Shown: positions 29,258-38,210 of the stretch, piece after piece
Layout of the letters: each line of letters starts with the position of its first letter
Position numbering within the stretch: the first letter of the stretch is position 1
DNA from: Cellulosilyticum sp.
Lineage (GTDB): Bacteria; Bacillota; Clostridia; Lachnospirales; Cellulosilyticaceae
Length of the DNA stretch: 51,104 nt
Assembly: GCA_017941635.1 (NCBI GenBank)
Contig: JAGAVZ010000189.1
Location: forward strand, 1-51,104
Reading direction: 5' to 3'
Notes under the pieces: model-generated
The model's input: the letters and a program-made list of their open reading frames with translations, nothing else
Told to the model about the DNA's origin: nothing
Databases searched by the model: none
Made by a program: the position numbers and the translations under genes

Positions 29258-30493
29258 ACCCTGATTGAATCTACCTTCAAATTTATATTCTCCATTTTCA
29301 TCTTTCCATGGTGATAAGAAACTTCTACACCCCATACAAGAGAAAACATTACCTTCATAAATTTTACGCATCTCTTTAGCTGAAATATAATCTGGATACA
29401 AACGTTTAGCACTACATGCTGCTGCAAGTTCTGTTACTTCATCATATTTTCCACCTTCAAGTGCATTGTGTTCATGTAAAACATAAATGAGTTTAGGGAA
29501 TGTAGGTGTTGTATAAATACCTTTTTCATTTTTAATTCCCTCTAAACGTTGAGCAAGAATTTCCTTAACGATTAGAACAACTTCATCTACATATTCATCA
29601 TCTTCTTCAATATTTAAAAATAATGTAACGAAGGGGCTCTGGCCATTCGTTGTCATTAACGTATTAATTTGATATTGGATTGTTTGAACCCCTGATTGAA
29701 GTTCTTTCTTTAATAATACCTCTATCGCTTGTTCACGTTGCACTTCGTCTACAATTGTGTCTTGAAGCAATTTCTTATATTTTTCACGACTTCTTCTAAG
29801 GTACTTACCTAAATGCCTGATATCAACTGACTGCCCACCATATTGACTACTTGCCACTTGTGCAATAATTTGTGTCATAACTGTACATGCTACTTGGAAA
29901 CTCTTTGGTGATTCAATCATTCTTCCATTGATTACGGTTCCATTATCTAGCATATCTTTGATATTAATTAAGCAGCAGTTAAAAATAGATTGCATAAAGT
30001 AGTCCATGTCATGGAAGTGTAGTACCCCTTCATCATGAGCTTGTACAATACGTGTTGGTAATTTCTTTCTTCTAGAAATATCTTTTGAAACCTCTCCTGC
30101 AATTAGGTCTCTTTGCGTAGAAGCCATCATTGCATTTTTGTTAGAGTTTTCATTCATAACTTCTTCGTTAGTTAATTCAATGAGTCCTAATATACTATGG
30201 TCTGTTGTATTGGTTTCTCGTTTAAATGCCTGAATGGCACGATAGCCTTCATAAGCTCTTGCTGTATGCTCATGACCATTTTCAATAAGTTTTAAATAAA
30301 CATAAGTCTCAATTTGAAAGATAGTAGGACTTGTAGGAAACTTCGATACAATCACACGAATTTCTTCGGCTATTTTCTTTGCAACGTGTTCATCGATAAT
30401 CCCACTTCCATATCTCATTGCTTTTAGAATAGCTTCATAAATCTTTGTTTCATCAAACGAAACCATGTTGCCATCTCTTTTTATTACTTGCAT
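29258..30493 (-). CDS. nrdD: Anaerobic ribonucleoside-triphosphate reductase, exon 1
   Basis: NrdD reduces ribonucleoside triphosphates to dNTPs by a glycyl radical mechanism under anoxia. Exon 1 has the ATP-cone (MQVIKRDGNMVSFDETKIYE, residues 1-90), the substrate domain (VQAHDEGVLHFHDMDYFMQS, SQYGGQSVDIRH) and the active-site CMGCRSFLSPW near its end, stopping at GRFNQG. Read through, eight intron-coded residues and a stop follow. The preferred start is ATG 30493, with GGGATGG six nt upstream; ATG 30502 is also in frame. Confidence 0.93.
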
Positions 30494-30502
30494 ATTATCC
30501 AT

Positions 30503-30784
30503 CCCATCTATAATTTATATTCCAGTATATTTCATTTTATCTGCTAAGAAAATATATCATTTTTTCTTTTTGTTGTCCATTGAGGATAAGATATAAAATT
30601 TGCAATTTAATTTTTAACTTGACAAGATTAGCCTTTATTTTTACAAGACCTTTCATTTTTACTCATGGCATAATTTAACTCAAAAAAATTTTCTTTTTTA
30701 AGTTGCTATCCTATCACTTTGTTTTATTTTTATCATTTCTATTTAGTGTTTTAATTCATTAAAAGTATTAAATATGCATACATA
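30503..30784 (-). promoter_or_regulatory. nrdD leader and promoter region, no clear site identified
   Basis: This AT-rich stretch precedes nrdD. It contains several TTGTCA- and TATAAT-like words but none convincing in spacing, and I see no NrdR-box pair (ACACNATATAtWGTGT) of good quality. I see no gene in it. Confidence 0.3.
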
Positions 30785-30834
30785 AAGAATAAAAACGTGC
30801 ATTCACCTTAATTTTAAATACACGTTCTTATTCT
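30785..30834 (-). terminator. Probable terminator downstream of the decayed domain gene
   Basis: AAAGAATAA...ACGTG and CACGTTCTTATTCTTT form a long stem with small mismatches. Confidence 0.65.
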
Positions 30835-30848
30835 TTAATATTCTTTTA

Positions 30849-31086
30849 TTAAGCTGTGTAGTTTGCTAACACGCGCTCTAAATCTTGGCTCATAATATAT
30901 GATGTATTTTCTTTAAGTTCTACAGCAGATGCCAAAGCGATTTCTGCTCCTGTACTTGTCGTACATGCTACAACGATTCACACCAAATGTAAGTGTTCCT
31001 CTTTTGCATCAGTTACTACGATTGTTTTAGTTGCATTATCAAATGTCACTTTAAATCCTTTTGCCTCTAATGCTTGACGTAAAAAT
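30849..31086 (-). pseudogene. Remnant of a copper-amine-oxidase-like domain gene
   Basis: On the minus strand one frame reads FLRQALEAKGFKVTFDNATK, TIVVTDAKEEHL, then an internal TGA at 30977-30979, and continues GAEIALASAVELKENTSYIM, SQDLERVLANYTA and a stop. This is two units of the cell-wall 'copper amine oxidase N-terminal-like' repeat (the F-D-N-A-T-K-T and ELKENTSYI signatures), broken by an in-frame stop, a frameshift near it and a missing start. It is probably the tail of a deleted secreted protein. Confidence 0.6.
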
Positions 31087-31123
31087 CAATATATGCTCAC
31101 TTTTATTCGCACACATATCTATA

Positions 31124-31387
31124 TTAATGACTTTTTATATATTTTACACTTTCAATTTGTATACATTCAAAGCGATATTTTTGCCCTGTTGGATTTACTT
31201 TTCCTTTTGGCACTTCTTCTACAAACATGTCATAAGGTCTTACAAATAAACCACACTCACCATAAAGGGCGCGATACAATACCATTTTTTCTTGTGTTTC
31301 TGAATGCGTTACAAAATCTACAACAAGATAATGGTCGCCTTTGAAGTGTCTAAAAATCTTTCCTTTTTTCATTGTAATGTCTCTCAT
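31124..31387 (-). CDS. DUF1653 family protein
   Basis: The 87-residue protein fits DUF1653: KGKIFRHFKGDHYLVVDFV, HSETQEKMVLYRALYGECG and FVRPYDMFVEEV. These small proteins have no assigned function. Its start lies three nt after the FAH-family stop, with GAGGTAGAAG (overlapping that stop) as ribosome binding site, so the two are co-transcribed. Confidence 0.88.
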   Translation of the reverse strand: MRDITMKKGKIFRHFKGDHYLVVDFVTHSETQEKMVLYRALYGECGLFVRPYDMFVEEVPKGKVNPTGQKYRFECIQIESVKYIKSH

Positions 31388-31390
31388 CTT

Positions 31391-32269
31391 CTACCTCACG
31401 TAATTTGTTAATGTCCCAATATTCTCAATATTACATATGACCTCATCACCTGACTGTAAAAATCGTGGTGGATCCATCCCCATGCCTACACCTGCTGGTG
31501 TTCCCATTGCAATAATCGTACCAGCTTTTAAGGTCATTCCTTGAGAAAGTTCTGCTATTACATGACTAATTCCAAATATCAACAAATCTGTTGATGCATT
31601 CTGTCTCAGTTCACCATTTACTTTAGATGAAATATGTAGCACAGGTGGTCTATTAAATTCGTCTTCTGTTACAAGGTATGGTCCCATTGGTAAGAAACCA
31701 TCTAAGCTTTTCCCAAAATACCATTGTTTATGACGTGTCTGTACATTACGTGCACTTACATCATTAATCATTGTATAACCAAATACATAATCAAAAGCTT
31801 CTGCTTCCGTTACATTTTTTGCATCTTTTCCTATGACAACAGCAAGCTCAACCTCATAATCTAAACTATCCACTAATGCTTCATATCGCGGAATAATACC
31901 ATTATCAGCAACTGATCTATTGACACGTTTGGAAAAATAAACCGCATAAGGTCTCTCACCACCAAAGGCTTCTTTCTTATATTTGGCGGATTCTATAGCA
32001 TGTGCCATGTAATTAATCCCTAGACAGATAATATCTTGTTTTGGATTTGGTATAGGTGCCTCCAATTGAATCTTTTCTCTAGGCACCCCTTGATTTTTCA
32101 TAGCATAACTTTCTAAATCCTGCTTTTCCTCTGGGGTCATCTTTTCAATCAGTTCATTCATATCCTGGTACTTTAAACCAATCTCTTCTATTGAAAAAAC
32201 ACAACTTTCATCTTGGCTCAGTACCCCTACCTTTTCAACTCCAGCCTCTATATAAGTCAATAATTTCAT
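31391..32269 (-). CDS. Fumarylacetoacetate hydrolase family protein
   Basis: The 292-residue protein has the FAH domain in its C-terminal two thirds: IICLGINYMAHAIES, EVELAVVIGKDAKNV, YTMINDVSARNVQ, KSLDGFLPMGPYLV and the final GTPAGVGMGMDPPRFLQ. FAH members act on C-C bonds of beta-dicarbonyls, oxaloacetate or acylpyruvates in catabolic pathways; metal-binding acidic residues are kept. The precise substrate is not evident. A GGGGAG site precedes the start. Confidence 0.9.
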   Translation of the reverse strand: MKLLTYIEAGVEKVGVLSQDESCVFSIEEIGLKYQDMNELIEKMTPEEKQDLESYAMKNQGVPREKIQLEAPIPNPKQDIICLGINYMAHAIESAKYKKEAFGGERPYAVYFSKRVNRSVADNGIIPRYEALVDSLDYEVELAVVIGKDAKNVTEAEAFDYVFGYTMINDVSARNVQTRHKQWYFGKSLDGFLPMGPYLVTEDEFNRPPVLHISSKVNGELRQNASTDLLIFGISHVIAELSQGMTLKAGTIIAMGTPAGVGMGMDPPRFLQSGDEVICNIENIGTLTNYVR

Positions 32270-32529
32270 GTTAATCTCCCCTTCTCTTTTCCTAGTTTTA
32301 GATTCTGTCCATCCAATATTTTAGATATGCATCTATAAAATGCTTTATCTATTATTACGTTTTTAACAGACTTCATTAACTAAACTTAATGTGGTTATTT
32401 TAACAAAACCATCTCTTTTTGAAAATATTAATTTTAATTAAATTCTATATAGTAGAATAAATTTAAATTTCTCTTTATTCATACCATCTTCTTCCTACCA
32501 TTGAAGAATTGAGAATGTATCAATCTAAA

Positions 32530-33090
32530 TTACAGCTTATCTCTCATAATCCCTACAAAGAGTGGTGGACAGTTTGGTCTATTATAGAAGTCACTTACTA
32601 TAACTGTGTACTTCTTAGAATCAATTGTTTTTAAATACTCCATAATCGCATCTTTTTCTTCAAATCCTGTATCTCCACCATGATAAATGCAAAGTGCCAT
32701 AACACCTTTGAGCTTAAGTAATTTTAATCCACTTTCTATAGCTTTGATACTCCCTTCTTTACGGGTACAAATACTATGATCTCCACCTGGTAAATAACCA
32801 AAGTTGAACATAATACCTGCCACACTTTCTACAGCAGCATAATTTTCCATCTCTGTATGACTCGCTAAATGAACCTCCGCCTGATAACCTTTTTCCTCTA
32901 GTAATGCTTTTGTACTATTTACTGCATCTTCTTGAATATCGAAGGCAATGACTTTCCCTTGCTCACCTACTACCTCACATAAAAAAGCAGTATCATTTCC
33001 TCTCCCTGCTGTTGCATCTATACATAAATCGCCCTCTTTTACAAAGCGTCTAATCCAATCTTGTGCTAAATGTACTGTATTAATTTTCAT
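32530..33090 (-). CDS. mnmM: tRNA methyltransferase, MnmM/YtqB-like
   Basis: This SAM-dependent methyltransferase has 186 residues from ATG 33090 (AGGAAAGAAG upstream) and fits the YtqB (putative rRNA methylase, PF06962) family: LCIDATAGRGNDTAFL (SAM loop), VIAFDIQEDAV, FNFGYLPGGDHS, CIYHGGDTGFEEK and DFYNRPNCPPL. In B. subtilis YtqB is reported as MnmM, which methylates nm5s2U to mnm5s2U in tRNA. Assignment of the reaction is by family; the symbol is tentative. Confidence 0.82.
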   Translation of the reverse strand: MKINTVHLAQDWIRRFVKEGDLCIDATAGRGNDTAFLCEVVGEQGKVIAFDIQEDAVNSTKALLEEKGYQAEVHLASHTEMENYAAVESVAGIMFNFGYLPGGDHSICTRKEGSIKAIESGLKLLKLKGVMALCIYHGGDTGFEEKDAIMEYLKTIDSKKYTVIVSDFYNRPNCPPLFVGIMRDKL

Positions 33091-33225
33091 GTTTTCTTCC
33101 TTTCCTAAAAGTAGTATAATCCTCCTCATTATAAACCTATTTTACGTTAAGTCCAAACATCTATATAATTTCTTAATGTGCTTTCTATATAATGACATTA
33201 ATCGCATGACGGAAGGAGTTTTACT

Positions 33226-33630
33226 ATGAATCAATTCAAACAGTGGTTTCGAAAATTTATGCAAGGTCGATATGGCGCAGACCAACTTTCTCTTTCACTA
33301 CTCGGTCTTGGACTGTTTATGTGGTTAATCACTTTACCTTTTAATCACTTTATTATTAGACTCATTTGCCTTGTTCCTATTGTCCTTTGCTATTTTCGTA
33401 TATTTAGTAAAAATATTTATAAACGCCAACAAGAGAATTTTAAATTCATTCGATTTTACACACCTATTTTAAAGAAACAACAACTTCTTATAAAACGTTT
33501 TAAAGAACGTAAAACACATCGTTATTTCAAATGTCCAAGTTGTAAACAAACTTTACGTGTTCCAAAAGGAAAGGGTAACATCTCCATTACATGCCCTAAA
33601 TGTAAAAATATTTTTCATGGGCGCTCTTAA
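33226..33630 (+). CDS. Membrane protein with C-terminal zinc ribbon (134 aa)
   Basis: Residues about 25-55 form one or two hydrophobic segments (LSLSLLGLGLFMWLITLPF, FIIRLICLVPIVLCYFRI). The C-terminus is a basic stretch and a zinc ribbon: FKCPSCKQTLRVPKGKGN then ITCPKCKNIF. This is a common architecture of small unknown membrane proteins in Firmicutes. A GGAAGGAGTT site precedes ATG. A terminator follows. Confidence 0.85.
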   Translation: MNQFKQWFRKFMQGRYGADQLSLSLLGLGLFMWLITLPFNHFIIRLICLVPIVLCYFRIFSKNIYKRQQENFKFIRFYTPILKKQQLLIKRFKERKTHRYFKCPSCKQTLRVPKGKGNISITCPKCKNIFHGRS

Positions 33631-33649
33631 AATAACATATTAGCTAATA

Positions 33650-33701
33650 GATTCATTAAAAATAGAAGTTGTCATTCTAACAACTTCTATTTTGATGAAT
33701 C
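33650..33701. terminator. Terminator between two convergent genes
   Basis: AGATTCATTAAAAATAGAAG... and CTTCTATTTTGATGAATCT form a stem of over 20 bp around CATTCTA. Confidence 0.88.
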
Positions 33702-33727
33702 TTTATATACCTATAGATTTTATAAAG

Positions 33728-34975
33728 TTATCTACCTTTTACCCTTCCTAATTCTATTTCATCACGCTTACGGTCTTGTAGAACTTCAATTGGATTTGGT
33801 TTCTCTTCAAAACGATAGTCCTCTCCACGTTTACTAATTTCTTGTTCAATAACAACATGACTTGTGACATCACTGACTGGGTCATTGACTATAGACTGAT
33901 ATTTAAAGAAATTTGCATCATCTGGTAAGCGATCTACTTCTACATAACCTTCTCTATCTTCTGTTAATCGTACCGTTCTTGCTAGGACATCTCTTATATA
34001 TTCTTTATTTGGTCCAAGACGTAATAATTCTGGGAATGTAGCATCCGGAATTACTTGTTGCCACTCTTTGCCTTCATATTGTTTTAAAAGCTCTGCTGCT
34101 TTATGAAGTTGTGCCACTTCTTGATGGAAATGACATTCCCAAAGCTTCTTGATATCTGGGTCTACTTCTTCTTGATAACAAGAATAGTATAAATAACATT
34201 CTGTATACTCGTGCATCAAAAGTTCTTCAAGCCATGTGCAATTTGGGTCTTTTAAGGAGCCATATGCTGAAACATGTTGCTCCTCTACTAATCCAATTTC
34301 TTGATAAAGTTTACGTCCCAAATCTGTCAAATAAACTGGGCTTACATTCATATAGTAATTCATAGTTTGTTGCTCAGCTGCTGTAATGATTCCAATTTGT
34401 AATTTGGTTAACAAATCGGCTGTTTTATAGTCTACAAATGGTTTTACAGTATCATATGGATGTCTGTGATGGGTAATAGTTGGTCTAGCTGGCATAATTT
34501 CTGTATAACACCCTACTAATTTCTCTGCATGGGTATTGGTTTCAAACTCTAATAAATCCGAATAACGGTAAAGGTGATCGAAGTCTTCTAGTAAAGCAAA
34601 ATTTAAAGCCTTTTTTACCGTTTCATTTTTTTCTTTTTTAGCTAGTTCACAAGTTAAATCAACCGCTAATTGTTCATAACCAATAGTGTGCTCCAAGACT
34701 GTTTCATCTGTAGGCTTTAGATTGGCAATCTTCATTTGTTGTTGTTTTTCAATACGTCTTGAAAGTGCAATTTCTCGTCTTAAATCATTGTTATTGCAGT
34801 GACGATACAATTGATGTGAAAACCAGTTTGCTTCAAACTCTGTACCATTCATTAAAATGACACGTAACCTTGTATAAGGATCTACTGTATTTTTATTATA
34901 AGGTTTTGGATAAATTTGATTCCAATTCTCTATTGTTTTCTCTAAAGGTACTGCTTTTTCTTCAAAAGGATTCAT
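33728..34975 (-). CDS. Ferritin-like-fold protein of unknown function
   Basis: The 415-residue protein is predicted to be mostly helical, with Glu/His-rich helices typical of diiron carboxylate bundles: FEANWFSHQLYRH, EHTIGYEQLAVDL, ALLEDFDHLYRY, EEQHVSAYGSL, HEYTECYLYYS and CHFHQEVAQLH. ExxH pairs recur and would suit a di-metal site. The C-terminal ~60 residues are charged and tail-like. I recall related clostridial proteins only as 'ferritin-like domain' hypothetical. It is alone, convergent with the zinc-ribbon gene, and downstream of an amidohydrolase. Function unknown. Confidence 0.75.
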   Translation of the reverse strand: MNPFEEKAVPLEKTIENWNQIYPKPYNKNTVDPYTRLRVILMNGTEFEANWFSHQLYRHCNNNDLRREIALSRRIEKQQQMKIANLKPTDETVLEHTIGYEQLAVDLTCELAKKEKNETVKKALNFALLEDFDHLYRYSDLLEFETNTHAEKLVGCYTEIMPARPTITHHRHPYDTVKPFVDYKTADLLTKLQIGIITAAEQQTMNYYMNVSPVYLTDLGRKLYQEIGLVEEQHVSAYGSLKDPNCTWLEELLMHEYTECYLYYSCYQEEVDPDIKKLWECHFHQEVAQLHKAAELLKQYEGKEWQQVIPDATFPELLRLGPNKEYIRDVLARTVRLTEDREGYVEVDRLPDDANFFKYQSIVNDPVSDVTSHVVIEQEISKRGEDYRFEEKPNPIEVLQDRKRDEIELGRVKGR

Positions 34976-35133
34976 CTATTCATCTCTTCTTTCGTTTTGT
35001 ATATTGAGCCTTTTTATAAGACTACTATCTTTACTATTTTCCTATTTCATAGATATCATTCTTTGAGAACTTATTCTATAGTATCTATTGATTATACTTT
35101 TAATAGAAATATACTAATCTATCAGTTGATGCC

Positions 35134-36309
35134 CTAACAAGTTTCTTTAGGAGTATGCACATGTTCATGACTATAGGCCACTTCACCATTAATAAAGGTA
35201 TAGAGCGTATGGGTTAAAGTTTGCATTGGATTATCATCAAATACAGCAATATCTGCATCTTTACCAACTTCTAAGCTCCCTACACGATCTGACACTCCAC
35301 AAATTTCTGCTGCATTAATCGTAATAGCTTTAAGTCCATCCTCTAAACTAAGACCATCTCTGACAGCAAAGCCTGCGCATTTTGGCAAATACTGTACGGG
35401 TGTCACAGGATGATCGGTCGTAATAGCAATTTTAGTTCCTTCTTTTGCTAATATACCTGGTGTTTTGAAACTAACATTTTGAACTTCTATTTTATTGCGC
35501 GTGGTTAAGGCTGGGCCTACGATAGCTGGATAACCAGAACGCGCCACCTCTTCAGGAATTAAATACCCTTCACTACAATGGTCTAATGTCATAAGCAAGT
35601 TAAATTCTTTGGCAATTCGGATAGCTGTTAGTATATCATCTGCACGATGCACATGTGCTTTAAGCGGTATTTCTCTTTTTAAAACAGGAATCCATGGCTC
35701 CAATCTAAAATCAGTTTCAAAATCTTCATTTCCCGCTTCTTTCTTTTTTAAATACTGTTTTGCCTTAAAAATTTCCTCGCGTAATAAAGCAGCTATCGCC
35801 ATACGAGTACAAGGCATTTTTTGTTGCCCACCATATTCACGTTTTGGATTTTCACCAAAAGCCACTTTCATAGCAGCAGGATGTTTAACTACAAGTTCAT
35901 CAATCACCCTACCTTTGGTTTTCATAAAGACAAATTGACCACCAACAACATTAGCACTGCCTGGTCCTACCATAATAGAGGTAATACCTGCACGTACTGC
36001 ATCATCAAAAGCTACATCTAATGTATTAATACCATCAATAGCACGTACAAAAGGAGTAACCGGATTGGTCATTTCATTACAGTCATCCCCCTCTATCCCT
36101 TTTTTTTCTTCTGTGATTCCCACATGACAATGCGCTTCTATAATACCAGGCATGACCCATCCACCTTTTACATCAATCACTTCCATATCCGGTGTTTCTT
36201 CTATATGTTCTGCGACTTGCTTAATCTTACTGCCTTCAATCAAAACGCATCCCTTTTCATAACTCTTCCCTGCCATGGTGAGGATTTTTCCATTTTTTAT
36301 TAATCTCAT
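35134..36309 (-). CDS. Metal-dependent amidohydrolase
   Basis: The ~391-residue protein is an imidazolonepropionase/D-aminoacylase-like amidohydrolase: N-terminal KNGKILTMAGKSYEKG beta-sandwich, PGIIEAHCHVGI (HxH), a lysine-poor centre, HVHRADDI, LDHCSEG and TTDHPVTPVQYL (Asp at the expected site), and SLEVGKDADIAVFD near the end. It hydrolyses some amide or cyclic imide; the substrate is unknown. ATG 36309 is preferred to 36315 as GAGGG lies seven nt upstream. Confidence 0.9.
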   Translation of the reverse strand: MRLIKNGKILTMAGKSYEKGCVLIEGSKIKQVAEHIEETPDMEVIDVKGGWVMPGIIEAHCHVGITEEKKGIEGDDCNEMTNPVTPFVRAIDGINTLDVAFDDAVRAGITSIMVGPGSANVVGGQFVFMKTKGRVIDELVVKHPAAMKVAFGENPKREYGGQQKMPCTRMAIAALLREEIFKAKQYLKKKEAGNEDFETDFRLEPWIPVLKREIPLKAHVHRADDILTAIRIAKEFNLLMTLDHCSEGYLIPEEVARSGYPAIVGPALTTRNKIEVQNVSFKTPGILAKEGTKIAITTDHPVTPVQYLPKCAGFAVRDGLSLEDGLKAITINAAEICGVSDRVGSLEVGKDADIAVFDDNPMQTLTHTLYTFINGEVAYSHEHVHTPKETC

Positions 36310-36494
36310 AGACATCCCTCATTTTCTATTATTAGCTTATATGTACCCTATTATTTTCCTCTTCTTGTTAAAATATACTGAAGTCTTATGATAGAATACA
36401 AAGTTTGTCAAATTCCTTACGAACTTGACATTTTTTAGGCTTAGCATGATAATGATATAGTTATAAATGCAATGAAAATATAAGGATGGTTAAT

Positions 36495-38093
36495 ATGTCA
36501 AACACAATGAATGAAATTCAAAGACGTAGAACCTTTGCTATTATTTCTCACCCTGATGCTGGTAAAACAACATTAACTGAGAAATTCCTTCTTTACGGGG
36601 GCGCTATTCGTGAGGCAGGTTCTGTTAAATCTAGACGTTCACAAAAACATGCAGTATCTGACTGGATGGAAATTGAAAAACAAAGAGGGATTTCTGTTAC
36701 TTCCAGTGTCCTTCAATTTAACTACAACGACTTCTGTATCAATATCCTAGATACACCTGGGCATCAAGACTTTAGTGAAGATACTTATCGTACACTTGTT
36801 GCTGCAGATAGTGCTGTCATGGTTATAGATGCTGCTAAAGGGGTTGAGGAACAAACTAAAAAACTTTTCAAAGTTTGTAAAATGCGCGGGATTCCTATCT
36901 TTACTTTCATTAACAAAATGGATGCACATGGTAAAGATCCTTTTGAACTTTTAGAAGAGCTTGAAAATGTATTAGGCATTCGTTCTTATCCTATGGACTG
37001 GCCAATTGGTAGTGGGAAAGAATTTAAAGGGGTTTACAACCGTCGTAAAAAACAAATCGAGTTATTCGATGAAGGAAACCATGGTGAATCTATTGTAGGT
37101 GCTGTAAAAGGTGAAGTAGATGACCCACAAATCAAAGAGCTTCTTGGTGATTACTTACATGAAAAATTAACAGAAGATCTTGAGCTTTTAGATGTTGCTG
37201 GTGATGCTTACGAAGAAGAACGTATCTTAAATGGTGATTTAACACCTGTATTCTTCGGTAGTGCCTTAACAAACTTTGGGGTTGAGCCTTTCCTTGAAGC
37301 CTTCCTTGATATTACAAACCCACCACAACCACGTAAAAGTAACCTTGGTCCAATTGAACCTACAGAAGATTACTTCTCAGGATTCATTTTCAAAATCCAA
37401 GCCAATATGAATCCAGCTCATAGAGACCGTATTGCTTTCCTTCGTATTTGTTCTGGTGTCTTTGATAAAGGTATGATGGTTAATCTTGTTCAAAAAGGCA
37501 AAAAAGTCAAACTTGCTCAACCACAACAATTCTTAGCACAAGATAGAGCAACCGTAGATAAAGCATACCCTGGTGACATCATTGGTATTCACGATCCTGG
37601 TATCTTTAATATCGGTGATACACTTTGTAGTGATAATAAAAAATTATTCTATGAAGGGATTCCACAATTTGCTCCAGAACACTTTATGCGTGTGTCTACA
37701 TTAAATGCTTTAAAACGTAAACAATTTATGAAAGGTATTCTTCAACTTGCCGAAGAAGGTTCAATCCAAGTCTTCAAACCACACCTTACAGGTACTGAAG
37801 AAGTTATCGTTGGGGTAGTTGGGGTTCTTCAATTTGAAGTTTTAGAATATCGTCTTAAAAATGAATATGGTGTAGAAATCAAAATGCAACGTTTACCATA
37901 CCGCTTTATCCGTTGGATTGAAGCTGAAGAATTTAGTTTTGATAAATTCAAAGGTTCTATGGACTCCACATTAGTAGAGACACCAGAAGGCGAACCAGTT
38001 ATGCTTTGTGAATTTGAATGGTCTATCCGCCAAATCCAAGAACGTAACCCAGATGTTATTTTCCGTGATACACACGTTAAAACAGTTGAATAA
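36495..38093 (+). CDS. prfC: Peptide chain release factor 3
   Basis: RF3 is the GTPase that recycles RF1/RF2 from the ribosome. The ~532-residue protein has SHPDAGKTTLTEKFLL (G1), RGISVTSSVLQFNY (G2), DTPGHQDFSEDTYR (G3), INKMD (G4) and the RF3-type domains II and III (GVVGVLQFEVLEYRLKNEYG). Length is normal. ATG 36495 (MSNTMNEIQRRR) has AAGGATGG at good spacing, so it is preferred to ATG 36486. Confidence 0.95.
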   Translation: MSNTMNEIQRRRTFAIISHPDAGKTTLTEKFLLYGGAIREAGSVKSRRSQKHAVSDWMEIEKQRGISVTSSVLQFNYNDFCINILDTPGHQDFSEDTYRTLVAADSAVMVIDAAKGVEEQTKKLFKVCKMRGIPIFTFINKMDAHGKDPFELLEELENVLGIRSYPMDWPIGSGKEFKGVYNRRKKQIELFDEGNHGESIVGAVKGEVDDPQIKELLGDYLHEKLTEDLELLDVAGDAYEEERILNGDLTPVFFGSALTNFGVEPFLEAFLDITNPPQPRKSNLGPIEPTEDYFSGFIFKIQANMNPAHRDRIAFLRICSGVFDKGMMVNLVQKGKKVKLAQPQQFLAQDRATVDKAYPGDIIGIHDPGIFNIGDTLCSDNKKLFYEGIPQFAPEHFMRVSTLNALKRKQFMKGILQLAEEGSIQVFKPHLTGTEEVIVGVVGVLQFEVLEYRLKNEYGVEIKMQRLPYRFIRWIEAEEFSFDKFKGSMDSTLVETPEGEPVMLCEFEWSIRQIQERNPDVIFRDTHVKTVE

Positions 38094-38114
38094 TTCATAA
38101 CACTTTTCATATAA

Positions 38115-38176
38115 AAAGTGCTTCCCATAAGTCTTGAATGTTGTTTTTCATTCAGCTTACACAGAAGCACTTTTTT
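38115..38176. terminator. Terminator between prfC and the CofE-like gene
   Basis: AAAAAGTGCTTC and GAAGCACTTTTTT form a stem with an interior loop; T-tracts on both strands. Confidence 0.82.
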
Positions 38177-38210
38177 AGTTTATTTCGTTTGTTCTTTCTT
38201 TATGATTATT

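Noticed and set aside
27403-30493. Frameshift or pseudogene explanation for the split nrdD
   Set aside because: The insertion has a complete group I core and correct exon ends (U before, G at the end), and the exons join in frame; a simple mutation would not give this.
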